DNA of 64,000 nt, from NCBI GenBank assembly GCA_948144175.1, contig CANXME010000542.1:992001-1056000 (forward strand), read 5' to 3'. Position numbers and translations under genes: made by a program. Shown here in pieces: positions 1-12,500 of the stretch. This stretch comes from Closterium sp. NIES-65 (lineage: Eukaryota > Streptophyta > Zygnematophyceae > Desmidiales > Closteriaceae). The number at the start of each line of letters is the position of its first letter. Within the stretch, counting starts at the first letter, position 1. The notes under the pieces were generated by a model. That model was given only the letters and a program-made list of their open reading frames with translations, was not told where the DNA came from and searched no databases.

Positions 1-1250
1 CAGAACAAGCTCAGGGTGGATCACAATGTCACCACACATTCTGAGCACAAGTACAAGAAGCAACAGTTTAAAGTTCAGAAATGTAAGCAAAGCTAGAGCT
101 AATCACAGCGCACAAGTGAGGAGGAGGAGCTGTGGGGGAGAGAAGATGGGAGGCGACTGCTGACGCTGCAGACACACAGACGAGCTGCTGGCTCAGTGGC
201 TACCGGAACAGCGCTCCGGACTACTGGAGTAACTGGCCCCGCGGCTAAAAGTAGCGGCAGACGAGCAACGGACCCACGGGTGACTGGCGACTACCGGAGA
301 TTGTAGCATCCGCACTGCTGCTGCTGCTGACGACAAGACTGCTGCCTCCACTCAACCTCCCCCAACTGCCCCACACTCTCGGCACACGCCCACTGCTCAA
401 ACCCTAGCTCCACTCCCACGCACCCCCCTTAAACCCCCAAACCCCAATCTCCCACTCATCCACCCCCCTCAGCGACAGCTGCAGCAGTGGGAGATGAAGG
501 AGGAGGAGGAGCAAAGGGAGGAATGCACAACTGCCACCCCCATACTCGCCACCCCCAAACCCTAACACATGGCAGGGCGGGATGGCGGGTAGGGAGGTGA
601 CCGGGGGGGGGGAGGGGACCGACGCGCGGCCTCCTAGAGCGCCAAAACAGGCGGCAGAAGGGGCGGCGCTCGCCCCCCTCCCCCAGGTAGCCCCTACCCC
701 AGGGGGCGGTGCACGTGCCCTTGGTGCGCCGCGACTGGCGACGCAGCATGGCCGGGGCGAGGCCGGTCCTGGCGCAGCCCGTACGGGCCGCGCAGTGCCT
801 GTACGGGCCGCGCGCAGGCAACGACGGGCGACGGGGGGCGACGCGCGGGTCCCCGTCGCCTGTCGCAACGCCTCCCGAGGGCGACGTGCCGAGGGATGGG
901 GCAGAAGCCCGCCGCGCGCCTCGGAGCGCACAGCGGGCAGAGAACCGCCGCGCGCCTCGGGGCGCACGGCGAGCAGAAAACCGCCGCGCGCTTCAAGGCG
1001 CACGGCGGGAAGAAAAACTGCCGCACGCCACGGGGCGTGCGGCACAGAGAGTAGCAGTAGCAGTTGCAGAGGTGGTGAGCCCACCCACAGGATCGATCCA
1101 AGGGGATCGACCTGCTCTGATAGCATGTGAAAGTTTAGAAGAAAGAAGAGAGGTTTCACTAGCAGCAGTTGGGATACATATAGCAAACCCTAACAGGGTT
1201 GTACTCGCTATAGAGCACCCCACTACAGGCTAGATAATAACATTCTGACA
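1..1250 (-). mobile_element. R1: non-autonomous LTR element (copia-derived), cut by window edge
   Basis: This is the 5' part (minus strand) of a small LTR element whose other LTR lies beyond base 1. One LTR is at 1126-1250, preceded at 1110-1125 by a primer site whose minus-strand reading contains ATCAGAGCAGGT, as for initiator-Met tRNA. The interior matches R4 closely: the block at about 15-180 reappears at about 15,990-16,150, and both end in GC-rich repeats (about 890-1,010 here). No Gag, protease, integrase or RT was recognised, and the long frames here are compositional. It was probably mobilised by copia proteins supplied in trans (inference). Confidence 0.75.
1126..1250 (-). repeat. 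LTR of R1 (5' LTR)
   Basis: The sequence runs from TGTGAAAG to CTGACA and is homologous to the two R4 LTRs. It carries the core shared with the copia LTRs of this window (CACCCCACTACAGGCTAG on the plus strand). Confidence 0.75.
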
Positions 1251-2466
1251 GCTGCTACTCCCGTACATCCGACCAAGTCGTTGGGGTTGCCCAAGCGAGG
1301 GCGGGGCCAACACTCCAATCTTGTTAACAAATTAAAAAAAAAAAAGTAAAAACACTAGTAGGATAATTGGGTCATGCATTCAACCCAGTGACCTCGTTTG
1401 TAATCAACTCCTGTTGTAGATTGACTTTTTGCAGAATGAACGGAGTCTCACTTATGCTCTCATTATTTGTTGCGTTTCTATGTAATTTTAACAGGAGATG
1501 AACTAAGAAAAGATAACAACGAAATGACAATGTCAAGAGAAAATCAATATTCATAGGTAAACATTGCAACAAAGTGAGCTACCTAGCAAGGCGACTTGCA
1601 GCGGTGCATGAAGGCGGCTTGCCAACACTGCAGCAAGGCAGCGTGTCAACATTGGAACAATGCAGCATGCCAACGTTGCACAAAGTTAGCCTAATATAAA
1701 AATGTTAAGCAACTTGGAACAAGCGCGTAGTAGTAAATGCTGGACACAATTCAAGGAAATTACAATATAAGCGAGATAACAACAATAGTATAAAAACTAT
1801 GAAGTCGCAAAATAAAATATATTGATGAGGAAAAAATTATACATTTTGCTGGAATACCTTTCATACTCTTCCTTTGGTTGTCACGAAAAGCTTTTATGCT
1901 GTTTCGTGGTGCAGTTATCCATCTGAATGTGCCCAGAAATGCAACTATGCTTTCATTGGACGATTCCCCTCTCGCGATTATCTTCACACACCTTGAACGG
2001 TTTTCTGACGAATGAATTGTGCCCTCGTTGCTGATGTGGCGAAAGGAATCGAAAAACTTTCGTGTCGCGCCCAGAATGCTGTGTGGTTACTGATGTGACT
2101 ATCCTTGGGCGCGCCAGACACCACACACCAGTTACAGGCTTCGAGTCGCGACCTGCTGTGAGGTTCGAACAGGCTATCAAGTGCAACAAAGTGAGCAACA
2201 ACTCAATCCCAGCCAATCCCAAGCACATCGAGCGCACCCTCGTTTCAATCCCTCTCTCCACCTTCGCCCCACCCTGTACATGCATGCAACCTACCCACCC
2301 ACCTCACCGTCAAAGCATCGATCAATTTCTCTTCACGTCATTCCATCTCTTCCCTGTTCAATCGTCGCTTCACGATTCCTTAGTTTCTCCATTTCCCTTA
2401 GTTTCTAAGTTTCCCTTAGTTTCTTAGTCTAAAGGTGCGAGTTATAGCTCACAGTCTTAACACTTT
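1251..2466. other. Unassigned stretch between R1 and R2
   Basis: No gene is recognised in about 1.2 kb. It holds an A-run near 1,333-1,345, imperfect repeats of roughly 30 bp at about 1,590-1,690 (variants of GCAGCATGCCAAC), and a pyrimidine-rich part near 2,380-2,430 in which TTTCCCTTAGTTTC recurs. Open frames are short and of no known family. Its GC content is lower than in the neighbouring retroelements, so it may be older host sequence. Confidence 0.5.
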
Positions 2467-2593
2467 TGAGAAACTGAACGAGAAAATGGAATCACTAAGG
2501 GAAAGTTGGGTAAAAGTATAAACCCTAAAAAGCTGTACCCCATATGTGCTACCCCACTATAGCCTACAGTAGCTATGTCATATAAATCTGACA
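2467..2593 (-). repeat. 3' LTR of R2
   Basis: 127 bp, TGAGAAACTG to ATCTGACA. It is followed inward by CACCCCCATAGGCAAAGTGG, the polypurine tract seen on its complement. Confidence 0.88.
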
Positions 2594-2915
2594 CACCCCC
2601 ATAGGCAAAGTGGGGGAGAACAAGGGGTCACAAGACCAGTCAAGCAAAGCAAAGCAAGCTCAGGATGGATCACAAAGTCACCACACATTCCGACCACAAG
2701 TTCAAGGCCACAAGGCCTGTTCACATGCACGATTACATATATATACAAGGCTAGACAAGCAAGAGCAGATGTATATATATATATATATGCAACAGTACAA
2801 ACAAGGTCAAGGGGTGAGCAAGTGAGGCAAGGTAGGCACAAGACCCAGCTGAGTACAGAAGCGCTGATGATCACAAGGCGCAAGTGCCTTGGTGAAGATA
2901 TCAGCAGTGTTGGCC

Positions 2916-5900
2916 TCAGAGGCCATGTACGCAAGCCGCAGCTGACCACGCTGCTGCAGCAACAAGACTAGCAGCGTAGTCTAGACGACAGCGAGCAGCA
3001 AAGTTGACGAGCTCAGCAACTAGGGCAGACGCAGCAGTGGACTCAAAGGAAGGGTCAGTGACGACAGTAGCAAGGAGACGCGTGACAGTAGGACTGGCAG
3101 CACGAAGAGAGTCCGACTCCGGGTCGGCAAGAGCAGGAAGAGAGGACTCAGGAGGATAAGGCAAAGGGGCACACAGAGGAGCAGTGGACGGACGTAGAGA
3201 CTTCCGGTGCGTGCCAGGGACAGGAGGAGGACGCTGACGCGAACCACGACCACTAGTGCGAGCAAGACGGACAGGCGACGCAGGGAGAGACGTAGGCTCA
3301 TGACGCTCAGCAAGACCTCCAGTAGGACCAGGCAGTGGGGAGGCTGGCTGTAACTGTATCTGTGACGGGACAGGCTGTGGACACTCTAAGGGAGGAGGAG
3401 GACCAGTAGAAGGCGGGAGACCAAGAACCTGCTGAAGGAGCGGAACGAGGCTGCGCGGCGACTCCAGACACAGCAGGGACAGCACCAGTACCCCCAGCGG
3501 CAGCACCAGCGCCAGCAGCACCCCCAGCTCCAGTATCTCCAGCAGCACTAGTAGCACCCCCAGCAGGACCGCCTCCAGGACCGACAGCAGAAGCCTCAGC
3601 GCGAACACCCTCAGTAGCTCCAGCTCCAGTCGTACCCGCAGGCCCAGCAGCTCCAATACTCCCATTACGAGCATCTCCAGGACCCGCAGCACCAGCACCC
3701 TCAGCAGCCGAAGAACCTCCAGCTCCAGCAGCACGCCTCCAGCACCGGGCAAACCACTCGCGCAGCTCTTGTGGAGAGAGTGGCTCCCGCCAAGACGAAG
3801 CACCCGGAGAACCTCCAGGCCCAGCACCGCCAGAAGCGACACGAGCAGGCCCAGCTCCCTCAGGCTCCGCACCCCCAGGTTCAGCACCTCCAGGCGCAGT
3901 ACCCCCAGGCTCAACACCCCCAGGCATAGCACCCCCAGGCTCAGCACCCCCAGGCTGAGCAACCCCGGGCTCAGCACCCCCAGTAGTAGCACCCTCAGGA
4001 TCAGCACCCCCAGGCGTAGCACCCACACGCTCAGCACTTCCAGGGTAAGTACCCCCAGGCTCAGCACCCTCAGCAGCACCAGAGTCACCAGTAACCTCGA
4101 CAAGCTCGACTGCGTCTACCTGGGACACACCTGAAGGGGCAGGACCCTGAGGAGGGAGGGGGTCTACCGGGGGGGGACCTGGCACAAGGAAGAGCGGTGG
4201 CGGGGGGAGGGACGGAGTGCGGTAGGGGAGGAGGCGGTAGTAGGGGACCGACTCGTCAAACGTGACATCCTGGGAGGACAGAACACGGCGAGAGGTGGGG
4301 TGGTAGAACTACCACCCTGGCGCGTCACGGGGTAAGCCAAGGAAGACGCAAGGAGTAGCACGAGGGGACAGCTTTTCCGCAGACAAGTCGCGGACAAACG
4401 CCCGAGATCCCCAGACACGGAACGCAGACGCATCGCCAACCTTCCCGGTCCACAGCAAAGCTGGGGAGGTCTCCGGCATGGAGACCCTGGGGTGAAGGTT
4501 GATCTGATGCGCCGCGTACCGGACCGCAAACTGCCACAGAAAATGGGGGGCAGCCGCATGCATCATGGACGTACGGGCGACGTCCATGACCATGCCAATG
4601 CGGCGCTCAGCAATCCCATTTTGCTGTGGAGAGTCCGGAAGCGTGAAGGTCTGGCGGATGCCTCGTGCACGACAGTAGGCTCGCAGAAGGCCAGAGGAGA
4701 ACTCTCCGCCTCTGTCAGAGTTCAGACGCAGAACAGGAAAGTCCTAGCCAAAGCTCGGCCTGAGCTGGAGACAAGCTGCGCGGATCTTGTCCATCAACAC
4801 CTTAGTGACATCACCCTTACTGCGCAACGGGAAGACTGTGGTGTAACGTGAGTAGTCGTCAACCACCAGCAGGAAGTAGCGCTCGTGACCCTGTCCACAG
4901 ACGCGGGCCGGGCCCCACACGTCCATGTGAAGCGTGTGCAGCGGGGCCTCTGTCGGAGGAAACTGGGAGGAGTGAGGGGCAGACCGCTGCCGCCCATCGA
5001 CACAGGGGATGCAGGTAGGGCCAGACCCCGGAGGAAGGGTAGGGAGGGACCGGGGAAGACCAGAGACAAGGACACGGGAGGCCATGCCTCAGAGACAAAG
5101 CAGGGAGGGGTGACCAAGGCGGTGGTGCCAGAGGAGAGTCTCGTGAGACAGGAGGCAACACGAGCAGGGGGTAGACTCAGGACCAGACCTGGATGCTGCA
5201 GCAAACACCTGACACGACGCAGCTACCTGACCAGACGCAGTGACTGGAGGAGACGCAGTGGTCAGTGTGTACAGGCTCGACCCCGGCCGACGTGTAAACG
5301 TGGCCAGGTGTCGGCCTGTCCGAGCGTCCGTGCAGTGGGTCACCTGTTGACTCGCAGGAGTGAACTGGTGAACCCCCACATCCTATAGGGCAGCACCACT
5401 CACCAAGTTCGTAGAGAACGAGGGGAGGTAAAGACCAGACAGGGTGCCAGAGGGGGCCGCCGGAAACGGGAGGACAGTGGAGAAGTGAGCAAGGATAGGA
5501 CCCCAAGAGGGGTCTACCAGAGAGACTGCAACTGGCCAGCCAAGCGGCGTGAGTGTGGTGCGGTTTCGAAAGAAGGAGCGAGAAGCCCCCGAGTCAAGGG
5601 TGAAGGTGTGGGAGGCTGAAGCCGACGCAGTTCCTGAGAGAGCAGACTCACCAGCACCTGAGGGAGCAGACGCACGAGCACCTAGAGCAGCAGCCTCGCT
5701 AGCACCTAGAGCAGCAGCCTCACTAGTACCTAGAGCAGCAGTCTCAATTCCCGAGTCGGGCAAAAAAAGCCGGTAAGAGTCACCCTTATCACTAATAGTC
5801 ACAGCATACATGGCAGCAAGAATAGCATCAAAGTCAAGGTCAAAGACAGCTACTCCCGCCCTAGACAGCTCGCCCCAGCGGGGGATCTCAGTGGCCTCAG

Positions 5901-7145
5901 GGAACTGGTGACGCCAAGCGTCCGTCTGGCGGCCAAAGCAGCACTGGGTGGAGTGCACACCCCCGCACTACTCATCCGTGCGGTCGCCGGTGCGTAGGAC
6001 GTAGGTGTACGGACCAGTACCCCAACCCCGCTGGCGTGCAGCGTACCACTCACGAAGCTGCTGAGGGGGGGGGGGATGTTACGAGTCAGCTGCTGCTGCT
6101 GCTGCCGCTGGCGCTGACCACCACCGGAGCCGACCCTCTGCGCAGCGCCACCCCGACCAGCTCCACCTCCTCCGCCGCCGCCTCCACCACCGCCACCTCC
6201 ACCACCTCCGCTCCCACCGCCACCGCCGCCGCCACCTCCGCCTCCACTGCCGCCACCGACACCTCCACCCCCGCCACCACTCCCACCACCACCCCCACCC
6301 CCTCCATTGCCTCCACCACCACCTCCGCCACCCTCGCCAGCCCCTCTAGCACCCTTGCTCCCCTTGCCCTTGTCGGTGTGGCGTCTCCCGCTCGGGGCAA
6401 ACGCAGCGCCGACCGACTCAAAACCCACGAGGTTGGCTGCAGTATCAGAGGCAACAGAGGGCAAAAGGGGGGAGGGGGAACACCCCTCAAAGACGGGGGT
6501 GCGAGGGTCACCACGAGAGGCTCCTAGAGCGACTATGCTCTTCTCGGCCGCTAGGAGGGCCTTCTCGAGGAGGTCAACGGTTAGAGTGGTGGGGCAAACT
6601 CGGAGGAAGTGGTCCCTGACTACACGAAGGGAGTCATGGAGCTGGGTGACTATGTAGTAGAGGGTGATGTACATGGAGGGGGGGCTCTTGGCGCAGAACT
6701 CAGCAGGAAGCGCAGCGCGGTAGCGAGTGTCACTAGTGCGGAGGTGTGTAATGAGGTCAGCGACTGTGGGAAAGGCAGCAAGGTCAGGGAAGAGGTACGG
6801 TAGCATGAGGCGGCTCAGTGCAGCAGTGGCAGGGGAGGAGTAGCGCGCAACTAGAGCGTCGTACAAGGTCTGAGCACTCTTGTACTGGCTAAAGTGCGCA
6901 CGCTCAGAGGTAGGGAGGTGGCGACGCACAGCAAGACGTGCAGTAGCATCGCGTGTGGCCCACTGTGAGCGGATAGTGGCGTCGGCATCAGCAGCAGGGG
7001 CACGAGAGGCGCCAGAGGTGAGGTCAAACAGGGAGAGACCGTCTGCCCTATCGCACGGTAGGAAAAGCTGCAGGTCATCTACCCAGACGTCAAAGTCAAT
7101 GGCCCGACCCTCAGCGTCAAAAGCGAGGACACTAGGGGTAGCCAT
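2916..7145 (-). pseudogene. R2 copia gag-pol remains
   Basis: Coding remains of a copia polyprotein read on the minus strand. Gag begins at the ATG at 7143-7145 (MATPSVLAFDAEGR), in the same context as the other copies, and runs into a glycine tract at about 6,360-6,130. The protease motif DSGAS lies near 5,600. The integrase zinc-binding segment (LWHHRLGHPS) is near 5,110, and the core (HMDVWGP, then SPQQNGIAERRIGM) lies at about 4,940-4,580. A hinge of GGAEP-type pentapeptides follows at about 4,080-3,860. The frame is broken in many places. This is a fossil, not a host gene. Confidence 0.85.
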
Positions 7146-7209
7146 GACAGCAGTAGGCTAGCAGCGCGAACAGTAGGGTAAGGGCAGTGCAGTGACAGAG
7201 GCGTTGCTC

Positions 7210-8090
7210 TTACCGGACAGGGCGGCTCGGCGGCTCGGCAACTCGGCGGCTCGGGCGGCTCAGGCGGCTCGGCGGTATGGCGGCTCGGCAGCAACTGTGG
7301 CTCGGCGACTCGGCGGCTCGGGCGGCTCGGCGGTATAGCGGCTCGGCAGCAACTGCAGCTCGGCGGCTCGGCGACCCGGCGGCTCGGGCTGCTCAGGTGG
7401 CGCGGCGGCTCGGGCGGATCGGGCGGCTCGGCAGCAGCTCGGCGGCGCCGGCGGCTCGGTGGTGACGGCGGGCCCGCGTGGTGACGGCGGGCCCGCGTGG
7501 GGACGGCGGCGGGGCCGGGTGGAGCGGCGTCGGGACCAGTAGAGGCGGCGCCGGGGCCGGGAAGGGCAGATCCGGGGCCGCAGGGGTAGGCGACAGGGCC
7601 AGCAGAGGCGGCGCCGAGGCAGGGAAGGGCGGCGCCGGGGCCGCAGGGATAGGCGACGGGGCCAGCAGAGGCGGCGCCGAGGCAGGGAAGGGCGGTGCCG
7701 GGGCAGCAGAGGGGGCGCCGAGGCAAGGAAGGGCGACGCCGGGGCTGCAGGGGTGGGCGACGGGGCCGCTAGGGCGGCTAGGGGGGGGGGGGGGGTCGCG
7801 AGGGCGGCTTGAAGAGGCCGCGAGGGCGGCGTGAAAGGGCCGCGAGGGCGGCGCGATGCGGCGGAGCCGCGAGGGCGGCGGATCGGGGCCGTGAGGGCGG
7901 CGCGACGCGGCCGCTAGGGCGGTGCGACGTGAAGCGGCCGCGAGGGCGACGCGACGGGGCCGCAAGCGCGGCGCGACGGGGCCGCTAAGGCGGCGCGACA
8001 GGGTCGAAAGGTCGGCGCGACGGGGCCGTGAGAGGGGAGCGCGACTCGGGCAGTGTAGAGCGCGCTCCGGGCAGGAAAAAGAAAGGTGGT
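7210..8090 (-). repeat. GC-rich repetitive leader of R2
   Basis: The untranslated leader between primer site and gag consists of degenerate GC-rich repeats: GGCGGCTCGG units at about 7,220-7,470, GCAGGGAAGGGCGGCGCCGGG units at about 7,550-7,740, and GGCCGCGAGGGCGGC units at about 7,790-8,030. Long frames on both strands here are compositional. Confidence 0.65.
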
Positions 8091-8133
8091 GGGCCCTAGG
8101 AACAGTTGCCACAGGGGAACCTGCTCGATACCA

Positions 8134-8260
8134 TGAGAAACTGAACGAGAAAATGGAATGACTAAGGGAAAGTTGGGTACAAGTACAAACCCTAGAAAGC
8201 TGTACCCCATATGTGCTACCCCACTATAGCCTACAGTAGCTATGTCATATAAATCTGACA
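8134..8260 (-). repeat. 5' LTR of R2
   Basis: 127 bp, about 97% identical to the copy at 2467-2593. The primer site adjoins it on the left. Confidence 0.88.
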
Positions 8261-8431
8261 ACTTCAGACGTGATCAACGGCGAATGACATTTAGAGCTTC
8301 TGACGCTCGTGTCTTTTGTCCCGTTTTATGTATTTATAGATATTTTCCGTGTTTCTTGCTGTCCTTATCTTATGCTGTCCGATGAAGAGCTTCTCGCCTT
8401 CGTGTGTTTGCCGCCTTTCCTGTGTTTCTCG
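8261..8431. other. Short spacer between R2 and R3
   Basis: This is unassigned, AT-richer sequence between the right end of R2 and the LTR of R3. I see nothing in it. Confidence 0.5.
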
Positions 8432-8562
8432 TGTCAAAACACAATAGCTTATGCTTGTGTGTAGGCTGTAGTGGGGTAGCCCATATGGGGTACAACCAAA
8501 TTAGGGTTAGTACTTGTACTCAGTTCATTCATAGTTCATTCATTCTCTCTCGTTTCTTCTCA
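8432..8562 (+). repeat. 5' LTR of R3
   Basis: 131 bp, TGTCAAAACAC to TTTCTTCTCA. It contains the shared core GGCTGTAGTGGGGTAGCCCA followed by TATGGGGTACAA. Confidence 0.8.
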
Positions 8563-8689
8563 TGGTTTCTGAGTAGGTTCCCTAGTGGGAACGCTACCTA
8601 GGGCCCACCACGATTTTTTTTTCCTGCCCGGAGCGCGCCTCACCCTACACCGAGTCGCGCGCGCCCCGTGTGCCCTCCCTATCGTCGCG

Positions 8690-9500
8690 CCGCCCTTAGT
8701 GGCCCCTCGCGCTGCCCGTCGACCCCACGCGCCGTCCTAGCGGCCCCTTGCGCCGCCCGTCGACCCCGCGCGCCGCCCTAGCGGCTCCTTGCGCCGCCCG
8801 TCGACCCCGCACACCGCCCTAGCGGCTCCTTGCGCCGCCCGTCAACCCCGCGCGCCGCCCTAGCGGCTCCTTGCGCCGCCCGTCGACCCTGCGTGCCGCC
8901 CTAGCGGCCCCTTGCACCGCCCGTCGACCCCGCGCGCCGACCTAGCGGCCCCGCCGCCCTCAACTGCGGCTTCACCGCCCTTACCTGCGGCCCCGCCGCC
9001 CGCACCTGCGGTCCCTGCCGCCCTTACCTGCGGTCCCCGCCGCCCTCAACTGCGGCCTCGCCGCCCTTACCTGCAGCCCCGCCGCCCTCATCTGCGGTCC
9101 CCGCCGCCCTTACCTGCGGCCCCGCCGCCCTCACCTGCGGTCCCCGCCGCCCTTACCTGTGGCCCCGCCGCCCTCACCTGCGGTCCCAGCCGCCCACACC
9201 TGCGGCCCCGCCGCCCTCACTTACGGCCCCACCGCCCTTCCCTGCGGCCCTGTCACCTGCTACAGTGCCGCCCGCCACCCGAGCCGCCCGAGCCGCCTCA
9301 CCTAGCCGAGCAGCCGACCGCCGGGCCACCCTGCAGCAGCACAGCCGAGCCGCCCATCAACTGAGCAGCCGGACAGCCGAGTCGCCGAGCCGCCCAGCGG
9401 CCGAGAAACCGAGCCACCCAGCAACCGAGCAGCCGAGCCGCCCTGCAGCCGAGCAGATGTGCAGCCGAGCCGTCGAGCCGCCGAGCCCCCCTACCTCCGA
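8690..9500 (+). repeat. GC-rich tandem repeats in R3 leader
   Basis: There are two arrays. Units of about 41 bp built around CCCTAGCGGCTCCTTGCGCC occupy about 8,690-8,950. Units of about 20 bp (CCGCCCTCACCTGCGGTCCC) occupy about 8,950-9,250. A looser GAGCCGCC-rich part follows up to the gag start. Confidence 0.75.
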
Positions 9501-9590
9501 GCCGCCCGAGCAGCCCCGTCCGGTGAGCGCAGCTCCTCTGTCACTGCACTGCCCTTTCCCTACTTTTTGCGTTGCTAGTCTACTGCGGTC

Positions 9591-12500
9591 ATGGCTACCC
9601 CTAGTGTCCTCACTTTTGACGCTGAGGGTCGAGCCATTGACTTTGACGTCTGGGTAGATGACCTGCAGCTGTTCTTACAGTGCGATAGGGCAGACAGTCT
9701 CTCTCTCTTTGACCTCACCTCTGGCGCCTCTCCTGCCCTGCTACTGATGCTGACGCCACTGTTCGCTCCCAGTGGGCCACGCGCGACGCTGCTGCACGTC
9801 TTGCTGTGCGTCGCCACCTCCCTACCTCTGAGCGTGCGCACTTTAGTCAGTACAAGAGTGCTCAGACCTTGTACGACGCTGTAGTTGCGCGCTACTCCTC
9901 CCCTGCCACTGCTGCACTGAGCCGTCTCATGCTACCGTACCTCTTTCCTGACCTTGCTGCCTTTCCCACAGTCGCTAACCTCATTACGCACCTCCGCACT
10001 AGTGACACTCGCTACCGCGCTGCGCTTCCTGCTGACTTCTGCGCCAAGAACCCCCGCCCCATGTACATCACTCTCTATTACATAGTCACTCGCCTCCCTG
10101 ACTCCCTTCGTGTAGTCCGGGACCACTTCCTCCTAGTCTGTCCCACCACTCTCACTGTTGACCTCCTCGAGAAGTCCCTCCTAGCGGCCGAGAAGAGCAT
10201 AGTCGCTGTAGGGGCCTCTCGTGGTGACCCGCGCACCCCCATCTTTGAGGGGTGTTCCCCCTCCCCCCTTCTGCCCTCTGTTGCCTCTGCTGCTACGGCC
10301 GACCTCCTTGGTCTTGAGTCGGTCGGTGCGGCGTCTGCCCCTAGCGGGAGACGCTGCTCTGGCAAGGGGAAGGGGGGTAGGGGCACTAGAGGAGCGAGCG
10401 GGAGCGGTGGAGGTGGAGGTGGAGGCGGCGGGGGGAGTGGGGGTGGCGGTGGGAGTGGAGGTGGGGGAGGAGGTGTCGGTGGCGGCAGTGGAGGCGAAGG
10501 CAGCGGCGGCGGTGGCGGTGGGAGCGGAGGTGGCGGAGGTGGCGGCGGTGGAGGAGGCGGCGGAGGCGGCGGTGGTGGCGGAGGCGGCGGAGGCGGCGGA
10601 GGCGGCGGGGGTGGCGGTGGAGCTGGTCGCGGGTCTACGCAAAGGAGTGGCTCCGGTGGTGGTCCGCGCCAGCAGCAGCAGCGCGGTCGTGAGACCCTGT
10701 CCCCTTAGCAGCTCCGTGAGTGGTATACTGCACGCCAGCGGGGTAGGGGTTTTGGTCCGTGCACCTACGTCCTGCGCACCGGGGACCGTGCGGGTGAGCA
10801 GTGTGGGGGTGCGCACCCCACCCAGCGCTGCTTTGGCTGCCTGACGGACGCGTGGCGTCGCCAGTTCCCGGAGGCCACAGAGATCCCTCGCTGGGGCGAG
10901 CTGTCTAGGGCGGGAGTTGACATCTATGATCTTCATTTCGATGCTAATCTTTCTGCCATGTATGCTGTGACCATTAGTGATGAGGGTGACTGTTACCGGT
11001 GTTTCCCGCACGATCCGGGCATTGAGACTGCTGCTCTAGGTACTGGTGAGGCTGCTGCCCTAGGTGCTTGCAACGCTGCTGCTCTAGGTGCTAGTGCGTC
11101 TGCGTCCTTAGGTACTGGTGAGTCTGCGCTCTCAGGTACTGCGTCGGCTTCGGCCTCCCTCACCTTCACTCTTGACTCTGGGGCTTCTCGCTCCTTCTTT
11201 CGGGACCGCACCACACTCACGCCGCTTAGTTGGCCGGTTGTGGTGTCTCTGGCTGACCCCTCTGGGGGTCCTGTCCTGTCTCACTTCTCCACAGTCCTCC
11301 CGTGTTCGGCGGCTTCCTTTGGCACCCTGTCTGGTCTCTACCTCCCCTCGTTCTCTACGAACTTGGTGAGTGGTGCTGACCTACATGATGGGGGAGTACA
11401 CCATTTCACTCCTGCTCGTCAGCGGATGACGCACTGCACAGAGGCTAGCACAGGCAGACACTTGGCTACGTTTACACGTCAGCCGGGGTCGAGCCTGTAC
11501 ACACTGACCACCGCGTCTCCTCCAGTTGTTGAGTCAGGTAGGGTAGCTGCGTCAGGTCAGGTGTTTGCTGCAGCGTCCAGGTCTGGTCCCGAGTCTGCCC
11601 CCTGTTTGTGACGTCTCCTGTCTCACGAGACTCTCCTCTGGCACCACCGCCTTGGTCACCCCTCTCTGCTTCGTCTCAGAGGCATGGCCTCCCGTCTTCT
11701 TGTTTCTGGTCTCCCCCGGTCCCTCCCTCCCCTTCCTCAGGGGCCTGGCCCTACTTGTGTCCCCTGTGTCGAGGGGCGCCAGCGGGCTGCCCCTCACTCC
11801 TCCCAGTTTCCTCCGACAGAGGCCCCGCTGCAGACGCTTCACATGGACGTGTGGGGCCCAGCCCGCGTCCGTGGACAGGGTCTCGAGCGCGACTTCCTGC
11901 TCGTTGCTGACGACTAGTCGCATTACACCACGGTCTTCCACTTGCGCGGCAAGGGTGATGTCACTGAGGTGCTGATCGACTGGATCCGCGCAGCTCGTCT
12001 CCAGCTCAGGCAGAGCTTTGGCTCCGACTTTCCTGTTCTGCGTCTGCACTCGGACATAGGCGGAGAGTTTACCTCTGGCCTTCTGAGCGCCTACTGTCGC
12101 GCACGAGGCATCCGTCAGAACTTCACGCTTCCGGACTCTCCGCAGCAAAATGGGATCGCTGAGCGCCGCATTGGCATGGTCATGGACGTCGCTCGTACGT
12201 CTATGATGCATGCGGCTGCCCCCCGTTTTCTGTGGCCGTTTGCGGTGAGGTACGCGGCGCATCAGATCAACCTACACCCCAGGGTCTCCAGGCCGAAGAC
12301 CTCCCCAGCCTTGGTGTGGACGGGGAAAGTTGGCGATGCGTCGGCGTTCCGAGTCTGGGGATCTCGGGCGTTTGTGCGCAACTTGTCTGCGGACAAGCTG
12401 TCCCCTCGTGCTGCTCCTTGGGGTTCCCCCCTGACGCGCCTGGGTGGCAGTTCTACCACCCCACCTCTCGCCGTGTTCTGTCCTCCTAGGATGTCACGTT

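Larger units (their letters stand above)
2467..8260 (-). mobile_element. R2: Ty1/copia LTR retrotransposon, broken
   Basis: The element is 5.8 kb with two 127 bp LTRs that differ at about 4 positions (3%). Flanks are ACTTT on the left and ACTTC on the right, a near-perfect 5 bp target duplication. The primer site at 8120-8133 reads TGGTATCGAGCAGG on the minus strand. The polypurine tract lies just inside the left LTR (2594-2620). It is shorter than its relatives (7.0-7.6 kb) and broken many times. Recognisable parts are Gag, the aspartic protease motif, integrase and the repeat-rich hinge. Confidence 0.9.

Noticed and set aside
404-1233. Arg/Pro/Ala-rich frames in R1 and the similar ones in R4 (16,426-17,163)
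   Set aside because: All registers are open because of GC-rich repeats, and none contains a known domain.
2155-2185. tRNA gene or SINE head with a B-box-like GGTTCGAAC
   Set aside because: No A box at the right distance and no cloverleaf could be drawn.
6036-6657. Thr/Ala- and Pro-rich frames opposite the Gag glycine tracts (also at 10,078-11,011, 20,214-20,894, 38,228-38,959, 42,553-43,180)
   Set aside because: They are the complement of GGN-rich coding sequence and recur in every copia copy on the non-coding strand.
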